A stretch of 64,000 bases of DNA, from contig CABQGK010000001.1 of NCBI GenBank assembly GCA_902463725.1, forward strand, positions 248,001 to 312,000, read 5' to 3'. The notes below the pieces were generated by a model. The model was not told the origin of the DNA, did not search any database, and saw only the letters and a program-made list of their open reading frames with translations. How positions within the stretch are numbered: the first letter of the stretch is position 1; each line of letters opens with the position of its first letter. The stretch comes from an uncultured Sutterella sp. Its GTDB lineage: Bacteria; Pseudomonadota; Gammaproteobacteria; Burkholderiales; Burkholderiaceae_F. Below, one piece after another: positions 8,741 through 17,117 of this stretch. The position numbers were made by a program, and so were the translations under genes.

Positions 8741-10369
8741 TTAGAGTGCCTTCATCTTTTCCATGGCAGCGGTGAGCGTTTCCTCTTCTGGCGCGAGGTA
8801 GCGCCCTGTGGTTGCGACTGAGGCGTGTCCCATGGCGTGTTGCACGACGTTCACATCCATCTGCGCGAGCGCATTCACCGCAAAGGTATGCCGTAGCCAG
8901 TGCGTGGAGGAGGCACGCAATTTCGCGGCATCCATGGGACGCGTGCTTTCAATTTCACGCGCGACCAACTCGAAAAACGCTTCGAGCACGCGATAGAGAC
9001 CGCTGCGGGTCATCGCGCCATGCGGGTTACGTCCTCGCCCAAGATTGATCAAAAGGGGCGTTTCCGCGTCCACCACCCCCAAGGGCGGTAAATCGCGCGC
9101 AGCGAGCGCTTCATCAATAATGTGACGCTGCTCAGCGGTGAGCGGCAGGCGGCGCACTTTTGCGCCCTTACCCACAATCTCAATGGCGGCGTGGGTTTTA
9201 AGCCCAATGCGGCGCTCTACAATCCACGCAGCTCGTGCGTCGAGCATTTCGCTTGCGCGCATCCCTAGGCTCTTACCCATCATGAGAATGAGCTTCATGC
9301 GGCTGCGCGGCCAGCCTTCTGGAAGCAGTGTCAAGTGTGAGGTGATCTCTTCCCACTGCGCTTCGGTAAGCGAGCGATCCGCAAATGCCTGTGGAATTCC
9401 TTCGCCCTTGAGTAGTGGCACTTTGGTGCTCACTTGATCAAAGGGGTTGAAAACGAGGTAGCCCGTTTTCGTGAGAAAGTTAAAAAGAAGCCGCACCACG
9501 GTCATTGCGTTGCGTCGTGAGGTGCTCATGAGCGGGCCATTGAAAGGGCGCCACGCGGGCGAGAGCCGGGGGACGTTTTTCGGACCAATCCAACGGCTTT
9601 GTGGCTCGCGCCACGCGCTCTGCCAAGCGGCTTCATCGGTGCGACCGAGCTGCTCGAGCCACCGTAAGTAGAGTGCTGCGTCACCCGCTTTGATGGAGGA
9701 GAGCGCGGTGCGTCGCTCCACGAGGCACCAAAGCAAAAAACGCTCCACCTCTTTACGGTAGTTGCCGTGGGTGTTGGGGTTGGTGGCGCGAATCGCCAGC
9801 CACGCGTTAACGGCCTCTAAGTCGTTTTTGGCGCTTAGCGAACAGGTTCCTTCGGGGGCGCGGTTAATGCCACGCTCGCCATTGAGCGCTTCGGGTAGTA
9901 TGAGACTCTCAAGCGGAACCACAGCCCCCAGGCTCGCTTCGAGCCGATCCTCGCTCGCACTGCCGTCGAGCCGCGGCGCTGCACGGGGGCGAGAGCGTTG
10001 TTCGTCCGCGTCGAGCACCGTGACCTCTTCAGCCTCTTCGGCTAACGCAGCACGCGCAAGCGCCTCGGGCACGTGCCCAGGGAGGAAAAAGCGCGCCGTC
10101 ACCTCGCCCACGGCCTCACCATAGGTGAGAAGCCACACCATGAGTGCCGTGGCCATGGTGCTGTCGATTCCCGTGATCGGGCGAAACCAAGTCGCCCCTG
10201 TTGCGGCCACACACTCGTAGAGATCCTCGGCGGTCTCGAGCCCAAAGGCCTTAAGCGGCTCTGCCACTGCTGGTGGCAATACGCGCGTGAGCACCGTGCT
10301 GAAGACGAGGGGCTTTTTGACGAAACCGTCTGGCAGGGGTGTTGGATTTTTCAAAGCAGTCGCAGACAT
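8741..10369 (-). CDS. Tyrosine recombinase / phage-type integrase with N-terminal DUF3701
   Basis: A 542-residue site-specific recombinase. The N-terminal part has the DUF3701 layout (LKAFGLETAEDLYECV ... TWFRPITGI ... MVWLLTYGE), found in betaproteobacterial integrases. A core-binding domain starts near NTHGNYRKEVERFLLW, and the catalytic domain carries Arg in LGMRASEM, Lys in VGKGAKVRRLPL, the H-x-x-R box in THWLRHTF, His in MGHASVATTG and the Tyr nucleophile in GRYLAPEE. All catalytic residues appear intact. ATG at 10369 is preferred over an upstream TTG because AGAGG lies 6 bases before it. No prophage genes, excisionase or att repeats are visible, so it may act on a chromosomal site or be a relic. 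Confidence 0.88.
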   Translation of the reverse strand: MSATALKNPTPLPDGFVKKPLVFSTVLTRVLPPAVAEPLKAFGLETAEDLYECVAATGATWFRPITGIDSTMATALMVWLLTYGEAVGEVTARFFLPGHVPEALARAALAEEAEEVTVLDADEQRSRPRAAPRLDGSASEDRLEASLGAVVPLESLILPEALNGERGINRAPEGTCSLSAKNDLEAVNAWLAIRATNPNTHGNYRKEVERFLLWCLVERRTALSSIKAGDAALYLRWLEQLGRTDEAAWQSAWREPQSRWIGPKNVPRLSPAWRPFNGPLMSTSRRNAMTVVRLLFNFLTKTGYLVFNPFDQVSTKVPLLKGEGIPQAFADRSLTEAQWEEITSHLTLLPEGWPRSRMKLILMMGKSLGMRASEMLDARAAWIVERRIGLKTHAAIEIVGKGAKVRRLPLTAEQRHIIDEALAARDLPPLGVVDAETPLLINLGRGRNPHGAMTRSGLYRVLEAFFELVAREIESTRPMDAAKLRASSTHWLRHTFAVNALAQMDVNVVQHAMGHASVATTGRYLAPEEETLTAAMEKMKAL

Positions 10370-10512
10370 GCGGGCCTCTTGGCGTGGCAAAATAGTTCAC
10401 ATCTCATTTTGCCAAAAAACAACGCTAGCCTAAGGCGCTCGAAGCGCTACCGCCTGCCTCAGCTTGGGACAGTGGGTAGTTCGCTCGGCGCGCGCTAAGA
10501 CTCACCCTCATT

Positions 10513-12858
10513 ATGCTACTGCGAATTCTCCCCCCATTGCGCGTGCGCTTTGCCTTGGCCGCACTCTGTGCAGCCGCTGGGCTACTCTCTCTTGCGCTGC
10601 CGCTTTCGGCACGTCCCGTCTCCTTTCTTGGACTAGACAACAGCGACGGGCTCACGCCGACGGAGTCGATTCGTGCGCTCATTACCTATCAGGATGAAAA
10701 CCCTGATACGACGCCCGCGAAAGCGCGAAAAAGCATGAAAGAGGCTCCCAATTTGCAGCCTGAGCCCGAGCCGCTCATCAAAAATCCTCCCTTTACCCGT
10801 CCCGTGCGCCTTGGGGTGCAGCATAGCCTCTTGAAGAGCAGCCAGAGCGACTTGATCCTGAAAACGCGCGAGCATCTCGCCCGCATCTATGGCCGTGCGT
10901 GGATCAATGTTTTTTACTTAGAGAATGCTGATCTCACCACTGCGATTCGCTCGGGGCAGCTCGATTTCTTTATTGCGGATGCGGACTTTTTTACGCTTGA
11001 GGAGGGCTTTAGCTTTGTGGAGGCGGTCGCCTCGCTCTGGCCCAACGATACCGAAAGCCCGCAAAACGCGACCGCAAGCGTGATTGTCGCGCGTAAGCAC
11101 GGTGAAGATAAGGCCCCGGGGTTGCACGATCTAGCGACGCGCAAAATCGTCGCGAGCTCCCCTGATTCGCTCTCGGGGTGGCTTGCTGCGGCGGTGGAAC
11201 TCAAAAAGCACCACGTCTTTATGAACGACGACCCGATGAAGAACATGATCTTCACCGACGGCAACGTGCGTAAGGTGTTCTCGACGATGAACGCGGATCC
11301 GGCCATCATCGGGGTGTTGCCCGCCTGCGAGCTCGAACACTTGGGTGAGCGCGGTGATATTCGGCTACGGGATTACTGGATTATCAATCAGGTCTCGGGC
11401 GACGGACTACGCTGTGTGCACTCCACGGCGCTCTACCCAGGGTGGGTGTTTGCGGCCACGGCCAACACGCCGCCCGCGGTGAAAAAAGCGCTCACCACGG
11501 CGCTCTTTACGATGGACGGGAAGAAGATGGGGGCAGAGTGGAGCATGCCAGTCTCAAACCGCCCGATTTATGACCTCTTTTACACGCTCAAAATTGGCCC
11601 CTACAAGGATCTCGCGGAGTGGAGCCTGCGGCGTTTTGTTGAGAGTAACGCGCAGGTGCTCGCGTTTATCTCGCTTCTCCTATTCATGATTCTCACCTAT
11701 GCGGGCACGCTCTCGGTGCTTGTGCGCCGGCGCACGAAGCTACTGCGGCAGGCGCTCATTGAGCGTGATCGCGCCGATGCCGAGCGCGCCGCGAGTCGCC
11801 AGCACATTGAAAACCTCGAGCGCACGGGGCTTGTGGGGCAGATGTCGACGGTGATTGCGCATGAACTCAAGCAGCCGCTCGGAGCCGTCTCCAACTATGC
11901 TAACTCGCTTCTGCGACGGCTGCGGCGCGATGACTTTAATCGCGAGCGCTTTGAGATGGCGCTCACGGAGATTGTGGAACAGACGGCGCGCGCCTCACAA
12001 ATCGTCGAGCGCGTCCGCAGTTACGCCAAGCATGACTATCCGCCGCGTAAGGTCGATGATATTAGCGCCATTATCGAGAGCGCTATTGAGACCTTTCGAC
12101 GTAGCCGCAATACGGCGGCGGCCGTCGTGGTGCGTATGCGCCCAAAGAGTTTGGCCGAGGTGGATGCGTGGGAAATTGAGCTTGCGATTCTTAACTTACT
12201 GAAAAACGCCGCGGATGCGCTTGCCACGGTCTCCAACCCGCGCATCGACGTGGTGCTTGAGCGTGCGGACGATCTCTGCTGGCGTCTCACCGTGGGCGAT
12301 AACGGGCCGTACCTCACCGATGAGCAGCTCTCACGCTTTTTTAAGCCCCTGCAAACGAGTAAGGGCGAAGCGGGTATGGGCCTGGGACTCTCGATTGTGG
12401 CCAACATTGCCGAGCGACACGCGGGCAACATTACCGTGGCGCGCAATGGCGAGCGTGGGGTGAAGTTCACCATTATCTTTCCTCGCTATAACGATCCCGC
12501 GCTCAAGGACCAGGTTCCCTGGCCGAGCGCTGACGAAGAACTTGTGGTCTATCAGGCGGGCGGCAATGGCCCCGTCTACCGTAAGACCTTGAACCCAAGA
12601 CTTTTACGAGATGTGCGCCGTATGAATCTCGAAGATATTGACCTTGCCTTTGAGGAAGATGAGGTACCGCGCACGGTGCACGCTGGGGTGCTCACCGATG
12701 TGGCGCGCGTCATGGAGCGCGGTGCGCCGATTTCAAGCGTGCAAAACGCTGCGCTTAACGACGCAGAAAGTGAGCGTCGCATGATTGATCGTGAGGTCGA
12801 GCGCTTCGTGAAAGATTCGCTCGATATCGACGAGAGTGACGTGCCAAGAAACGCATAG
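10513..12858 (+). CDS. Membrane sensor histidine kinase with PhnD/TtrS-like periplasmic domain
   Basis: A 781-residue sensor kinase. A signal or first membrane segment (LAALCAAAGLLSLALPL) is followed by a periplasmic domain resembling phosphonate/tetrathionate-type binding proteins (PVRLGVQHSLLKSS, IRSGQLDFFIADADFF, ATRKIVASSPDSL, VCHSTALYPGWVFA-like region). The second membrane helix is near VLAFISLLLFMILTYAG. The phosphoacceptor is His450 in MSTVIAHELKQPLGAV, and ATPase boxes are ILNLLKNAADAL, DNGPYLTDEQ and GMGLGLSIVANIAERH. A C-terminal tail of about 110 acidic residues follows the ATPase domain, which is unusual. TtrS-type kinases usually neighbour a response regulator, and none is adjacent here, so it is an orphan. 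The ligand cannot be told; small sulfur oxyanions are one possibility. No clear ribosome site precedes the ATG. Confidence 0.85.
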   Translation: MLLRILPPLRVRFALAALCAAAGLLSLALPLSARPVSFLGLDNSDGLTPTESIRALITYQDENPDTTPAKARKSMKEAPNLQPEPEPLIKNPPFTRPVRLGVQHSLLKSSQSDLILKTREHLARIYGRAWINVFYLENADLTTAIRSGQLDFFIADADFFTLEEGFSFVEAVASLWPNDTESPQNATASVIVARKHGEDKAPGLHDLATRKIVASSPDSLSGWLAAAVELKKHHVFMNDDPMKNMIFTDGNVRKVFSTMNADPAIIGVLPACELEHLGERGDIRLRDYWIINQVSGDGLRCVHSTALYPGWVFAATANTPPAVKKALTTALFTMDGKKMGAEWSMPVSNRPIYDLFYTLKIGPYKDLAEWSLRRFVESNAQVLAFISLLLFMILTYAGTLSVLVRRRTKLLRQALIERDRADAERAASRQHIENLERTGLVGQMSTVIAHELKQPLGAVSNYANSLLRRLRRDDFNRERFEMALTEIVEQTARASQIVERVRSYAKHDYPPRKVDDISAIIESAIETFRRSRNTAAAVVVRMRPKSLAEVDAWEIELAILNLLKNAADALATVSNPRIDVVLERADDLCWRLTVGDNGPYLTDEQLSRFFKPLQTSKGEAGMGLGLSIVANIAERHAGNITVARNGERGVKFTIIFPRYNDPALKDQVPWPSADEELVVYQAGGNGPVYRKTLNPRLLRDVRRMNLEDIDLAFEEDEVPRTVHAGVLTDVARVMERGAPISSVQNAALNDAESERRMIDREVERFVKDSLDIDESDVPRNA

Positions 12859-13288
12859 CCAGCGCTCACAAAAAAAGAGAAACACGCCTGCGTCCAGCGG
12901 CGAAACATAATCCAAGAGGGGGCGAGAAAAATGTCCACAGCGCGTGACATTTTCAATTGGCAAAAAGTCCCCTAAAAAACACCCACACCGCCTCAAAACG
13001 CCTAAAAAATAGTCGCGTTCGGGCGATGGCTCATTTGGGTATTACTACAAAGCTCCCTGGTTGGTTTTTGTGACGGTTTTTAGCGCAAACGACTGTGCTG
13101 ATTGGCGTTGCTAGGTATTGACAAAAATCAGTGAAATGGTCATCAACCGAGGTCTTTTTCGTGCATTAGGGCGCGTAGTGAGCGTTGTTGACGAAAAATT
13201 TAGATTTCTGATGAAAACGACTAATAAATAGGCGTTTTCACGAGACGTATAGGGGGAAAAAGCAAACCCCTTGCGATAATTTCTCTTT
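12859..13288. other. Intergenic region between two sensor kinases
   Basis: AT-rich stretch between convergent kinase genes. Two TTGAC boxes occur (TTGACA near 13118 and TTGACG near 13189), but no good -10 at 16-18 bases was found. No gene or RNA was recognised. Confidence 0.4.
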
Positions 13289-14755
13289 TTATTGCTGGCG
13301 CATGCTCATTCGTCGCGGCAGGGTCACTCTGACAGCCAATCCTGGTGGCGTTTTTCCTGGGGCGGCGTCCGTGAGTTCGATCTTCCCGCCCACCATATTG
13401 ACGGTGCTTGCGACAATGGCGAGCCCAAGCCCCGTGCCCGAGACCCCAGTGCCTACGATGCGGTAGAACGGATCAAAAACACGTGCACGTTCGCTCTCGG
13501 GAATCCCTGGGCCCGTGTCGCGCACCACGAGTGTGAGCGTGGTGGGGGAGAGTGCCATCTCGAGCGTGATCTCTCCTCCCTCCGGCGTGTAACGTGTGGC
13601 GTTTTCGAGGAGATTGCGAGCAATGATATGTACGGCGGTCTCAGCGACATCGGCGATGACGGTTTCGGCCAAGTCTTCATCGGCTTCGAAAGCGGGAATC
13701 TGGTGCTTGGCAGAAAAAGCGGGCATGAGCTCTTCGAAAAGCGTAGCGGCCATGCCGCGCATGCTCCACGGGGAGCGCTCACGCTCGAGCCCCGCGAGTC
13801 GCTCATCGCTTTGCGCACGCGCAAAGAGAAGGAGCTGCGAGACTTGGTGGCTCGCGCGCTCGAGACCCTCTTCGAGGTTTTTTACCACAGCGCGCGCTTC
13901 AGCAGAGAGCTCGAGCTTAGCCAAGCGGTCGGCCTCAAGGGTGAGTGCCGCTAGTGGCGAGCGCAACTCATGTGCGGCATCCGCGGTAAAGCGAATCTCG
14001 CGCGTACGCGCTGCTTGCACCGTGCTCAGCAGGTGGTTCATCGCTAAAACGAGCGGCTGAATTTCGGTGGGCACGCCTACGAGCGAAATTGGCGTGAGAT
14101 CCGTGGCATCGCGCGCTTGAATGCCCTGTGCGGTGTGCAGAAGGGGATTCAGTGTACGGCGTAGCACCCAGCCGATCGCAGCAAGCAGTAGCGGCAAGAG
14201 GATAAAGAGCGGCGCCACGGCGCGCATCGCCGTCATTAAAACGCCCGCGTTGCGCCCCGCGAGTGGCTCAGCTACGGCGGTGTAGTGGCCCGTTGGTAAA
14301 AAGAGCACGGCAATGCGGTAACGCTCATCATCAATATCGAGGTTTGAGACGCCCTCTTTAATGGCGTGGGGCGCAAGCAGAGTAATGAGCTGCCCCTGTC
14401 GATTCATGAGACGCACGGCGACGGTGTCGCCCTTGGGGATCTCATCGATTTTGATAGGCTCGATGACCTGCTCGGTAGGGGCCATTGGTTGACGGCGCCG
14501 TAGCACGATTGGGTCGTTACTGTCAAGCCGTTGCTCAAACTGCTCGGGATCCATCGTTAGCGCACTCGGAAAGAGCGTGAGTACGTCCGCGCGTGCAAGC
14601 GCCGCGGCAATATCCGTGAGACGCTGGTCTTGAAAGTCGAGCGCCGTATCGAGCGCGCTTTTAAAGACGAAAAAGCCCGTGCCCGACATGAGCGTGACCG
14701 TGGCGATTCCGACCGCAATAAGTGTGCGCTTGAGGATGGAGTGCTGTTGCGGCAT
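13289..14755 (-). CDS. Two-component sensor histidine kinase (QseC/TctE-like)
   Basis: A 488-residue inner-membrane kinase. Membrane helices are near residues 11-33 (IAVGIATVTLMSGTGFFVF) and 176-196 (PLFILLPLLLAAIGWVL), enclosing a periplasmic sensor of about 140 residues. A HAMP-like linker follows (LNPLLHTAQGIQARDATDL). The phosphoacceptor is His262 in DAAHELRSPLAAL. The ATPase boxes are NLLENATRYTP, DTGPGIPESERARVFDPFYR and GTGLGLAIV. It lies 16 bases downstream of the response regulator gene, so they form one operon with the Met/His-rich exported protein upstream. That protein suggests metal stress as the signal, an inference by neighbourhood. Confidence 0.92.
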   Translation of the reverse strand: MPQQHSILKRTLIAVGIATVTLMSGTGFFVFKSALDTALDFQDQRLTDIAAALARADVLTLFPSALTMDPEQFEQRLDSNDPIVLRRRQPMAPTEQVIEPIKIDEIPKGDTVAVRLMNRQGQLITLLAPHAIKEGVSNLDIDDERYRIAVLFLPTGHYTAVAEPLAGRNAGVLMTAMRAVAPLFILLPLLLAAIGWVLRRTLNPLLHTAQGIQARDATDLTPISLVGVPTEIQPLVLAMNHLLSTVQAARTREIRFTADAAHELRSPLAALTLEADRLAKLELSAEARAVVKNLEEGLERASHQVSQLLLFARAQSDERLAGLERERSPWSMRGMAATLFEELMPAFSAKHQIPAFEADEDLAETVIADVAETAVHIIARNLLENATRYTPEGGEITLEMALSPTTLTLVVRDTGPGIPESERARVFDPFYRIVGTGVSGTGLGLAIVASTVNMVGGKIELTDAAPGKTPPGLAVRVTLPRRMSMRQQ

Positions 14756-14771
14756 GGCTGAGGAGCGCCTC

Positions 14772-15440
14772 TCAGTAAGCTTTTACGCGCCAGCCCAAGC
14801 CGCGAATATTTTCGATCGTCTCGTTGCCAAGCTTCTTACGTAGACCGTGGATGAGGAATTCAATCGCCTTACCTTCGGGCTCGTCGCCTGGGCTATAGAG
14901 CTTATGAATGAGGGACGTGCGCGAGAAGATTGATCCCGGGTGCAGCATCAGAATTTTGAGGAGCTCGTACTCACGGCGTGTCAGACTCACCACCTCGCCG
15001 CGCAACGTCACGGTGGCCGTGGCGATATTGACGGTGAGATCCTGCGTTTCGAGCACCTCACGCTTTTCGGGTTCCTTACGGCGCATCACGGCGCGCAGCC
15101 GCGCTAAGAGCTCCGAGACGTGGAAAGGTTTGAGGATATAGTCATCCGCGCCCTGATCGAGTCCCTCGAGGCGCGCTGTGATTGCGTCACGGGCGCTGAT
15201 AATCAGAATCGGCACACGAGAGAGCGGACTCTGCATCGCGCGAATGCGCCTGAGAACTTCCATTCCGTCGAGCCCTGGCAATCCAAGATCCAAGAGGACC
15301 GCATCACACTTGAGGCGCTCCAGACGTGCTAGCCCCGCAAGGCCATTGACTTCGTGCGCAACTCGGAATCCAGCTTCTTCTAGGGCAGGGATCACAGCGC
15401 GGGCAATATAAGGATCATCTTCAAGTAGGAGGATGGCCAT
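14772..15440 (-). CDS. OmpR-family response regulator (QseB/TctD-like)
   Basis: A response regulator of 222 residues with a receiver domain and a winged-helix DNA-binding domain. The acidic pocket is LLLEDDP, the phosphorylated Asp is in DAVLLDLGLPG (residue 51 from the start chosen here), and Lys of YILKPFHVSELLARL completes the receiver. The C-terminal half (VSLTRREYELLKILMLHPG ... IEFLIHGLRKKLG ... RGLGWRVKAY) is the Trans_reg_C fold. The start at 15440 is preferred over the ATG 12 bases upstream because GGAG lies 6 bases before it. It probably regulates its own operon and the exported protein at 15598. Confidence 0.92.
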   Translation of the reverse strand: MAILLLEDDPYIARAVIPALEEAGFRVAHEVNGLAGLARLERLKCDAVLLDLGLPGLDGMEVLRRIRAMQSPLSRVPILIISARDAITARLEGLDQGADDYILKPFHVSELLARLRAVMRRKEPEKREVLETQDLTVNIATATVTLRGEVVSLTRREYELLKILMLHPGSIFSRTSLIHKLYSPGDEPEGKAIEFLIHGLRKKLGNETIENIRGLGWRVKAY

Positions 15441-15505
15441 GAGAGGCTCCATAAGAGGGGAAACACGGCGCTCAAAGAGGCGCAGTCTCTGGATTTTGAC
15501 CCCAT

Positions 15506-15531
15506 AGATGCGTGCTAAAAAGCACGCATCT
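15506..15531 (-). terminator. Perfect 11-bp intercistronic hairpin
   Basis: AGATGCGTGCT and AGCACGCATCT pair perfectly around an AAAA loop between the Met/His-rich protein gene and the response regulator. No T-run follows on the minus strand. It may act as a partial terminator or an mRNA-end stabiliser, letting the exported protein be made in excess of the regulators. Confidence 0.6.
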
Positions 15532-15597
15532 GGGTAGAGTTATTAAGTTTATTGCAATGGAGGTAAAAAGGAAAGATACCTCTAAAATGCCGAATTT

Positions 15598-16128
15598 CTA
15601 GGGCTTCTGGCTGCTTGTGTCGCCATCTTGAGTGCCCATCATCTGTTTGTGACGCTCAAGCATCTCGTAGCTCATTGGGCCTCCCTGCATCATGTGCCCA
15701 GGAAAGGGCGGGTGCATGCCGTGCGGTCCCATCATGCAGTTATCTGGCAGCGAGATGGCATCGATGAGTTGTCCTTTTTTTGCATCGACCATGGCGACAT
15801 GGGGGTGACCATCGTCGCCCATGAGCATAATGTTCCAAACCAAGCCGTACTTGTCGCTCTGGCGCAGCAGTGCGCCGCGTGCTTGGCCATGACACTCTTT
15901 TTCCGCGGTGGCAATCGCGCTACCAAGTTTCACATCGGGCTTTACATTGGGGCTCATCATGCCAAACATGGGTCCGCCCATCGGCGCGATGGGCGCTGGG
16001 GTTGGCGTCGAGGCGGGCATGGGGGACTGCGTGGGCGACTCAGAGGTGGCGGTGCTCGCCTGCGCAAAGGCGGCCTGAGAGAGCGCGAGCGTTGCGCAAA
16101 CAAGCGTAGCAACAAAGGATTTCTTCAT
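15598..16128 (-). CDS. Exported PepSY-like, Met/His-rich protein
   Basis: A 176-residue periplasmic protein with a clear signal peptide (MKKSFVATLVCATLALSQAAFAQA). The middle (KPDVKLGSAIATAEKECHGQARGALLRQS ... VWNIMLMGDDGHPHVAMVDAKKGQLI) resembles a PepSY domain. It is flanked by metal-ligand-rich segments: PMGGPMFGMMSP before it, and a C-terminal stretch (CMMGPHGMHPPFPGHMMQGG and beyond) with about ten Met and five His in some forty residues. Such Met/His clusters are typical of copper or silver binding proteins; metal binding is inferred, not shown. AAGGAG lies upstream, and the GGAG is inside a perfect 12-base palindrome. It heads the operon with the response regulator and kinase. Confidence 0.7.
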   Translation of the reverse strand: MKKSFVATLVCATLALSQAAFAQASTATSESPTQSPMPASTPTPAPIAPMGGPMFGMMSPNVKPDVKLGSAIATAEKECHGQARGALLRQSDKYGLVWNIMLMGDDGHPHVAMVDAKKGQLIDAISLPDNCMMGPHGMHPPFPGHMMQGGPMSYEMLERHKQMMGTQDGDTSSQKP

Positions 16129-16140
16129 GGAGAATTCTCC
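16129..16140 (-). promoter_or_regulatory. Shine-Dalgarno inside a perfect palindrome
   Basis: GGAGAATTCTCC directly precedes the ATG at 16128. Its GGAG is the ribosome site, and the CTCC could fold back on it with an AATT loop. The stem is only 4 bp, so any control of translation would be weak. Confidence 0.35.
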
Positions 16141-17117
16141 TTAAAGCATAAAAACGTTGTGCCGAGCGGCCGTAGCAGAAGCCTCGGGCGCTGTCTTGGG
16201 TAGGCTTTGTGCAGCCCCGAGAGTTCTCCTACTTACGGCTGAAAGTTTAGCGCCTGAGTTTTAGCGAGCCGATAGCGAACACAGTCGAGCGTGGCTGGCT
16301 CTGTAACGAGTTGTGCAAGGCCTAGGATCAAACTTGCCAATGAGAAAATTTCGTCAAATAATAGTCATCCAAAATCCGCTCGTAACGTCTTACATGCCGA
16401 ACTTGACAGCACTTCAGCGGAGCGCAGCGTAAAAATCCAAAAAAAACAAGCATTAATGGTGTAACAAGTCTTGACAGAATGACACAAGGTCAGTATATTT
16501 TTCTAGCTTTTGTGTGAAGACCCATTTGGGACTTTTAGCAAACTTGCACAGGACTATAACGTTGCCGCTGGTGGCAGGCACAAGCGCTCGTGATCGATGG
16601 CGCTTTTCGCATGATCATGACACTTTCGACCAAAAGTTGTTGAGCGCCTGCGTTTTTCAATCCCCTCCCCACTTATATGCGCCGAGGCTTCGTTGGGCAC
16701 TTTTCCGCTCGCCCATCGCTTCCCCTTCCTTTTTGCAGTTTGAGTAGTTGCTAAGCAGCCTGGCCGCGCGCGTCGCAGCTCATCGCCTCTGCGCTGAGGT
16801 TTACTTCAGAGGGCTGTTTAGGTGCGCTCTGCCGCAACCGCTGACGCTGGCCGCGCGTCAGGGGGTTTCGCAACTCGGCGTACGACTCACTTATTGGCTT
16901 TTCCATTTTGGACCCTCACGAGAGCAAAAGCACGTGCAACGTCAAGGCTTCGACTGCTTTGCTCGATTCGGCTCGTTTCGAGCTTCGCAGAGCACCTGCC
17001 GCGACTTGCTGCTAACTCAGGTTGGGACCAAGTGCTGAGCGTGGGGTGACTAACGAAACGCTGCCGCCTTGCCCCGCTCTCTGTTTGCACCTCATTTTCT
17101 ATCTAGGGGAGGAAATT
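16141..17117. other. Divergent intergenic region and long autotransporter leader
   Basis: Nearly 1 kb without a recognisable gene. It contains the plus-strand promoter at 16471-16499 and then a leader of about 610 bases running to the autotransporter start at 17118. Small hairpins occur in the leader, for example CCTCTG/CAGAGG around 16787-16813. A small RNA is possible, but no known RNA family was recognised. Confidence 0.45.
16471..16499 (+). promoter_or_regulatory. Sigma70-type promoter of first tandem autotransporter
   Basis: TTGACA at 16471-16476 is followed by a 17-base spacer and TATATT at 16494-16499. The next gene on this strand starts at 17118, which implies a leader of about 610 bases unless the promoter serves a separate small RNA. 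The second paralog has the same two hexamers and the same spacing. Confidence 0.65.

Noticed and set aside
16506..17117. A known structured RNA (6S, tmRNA, RNase P or riboswitch) in the long leader
   Set aside because: None of their conserved cores was found; only small hairpins are present.
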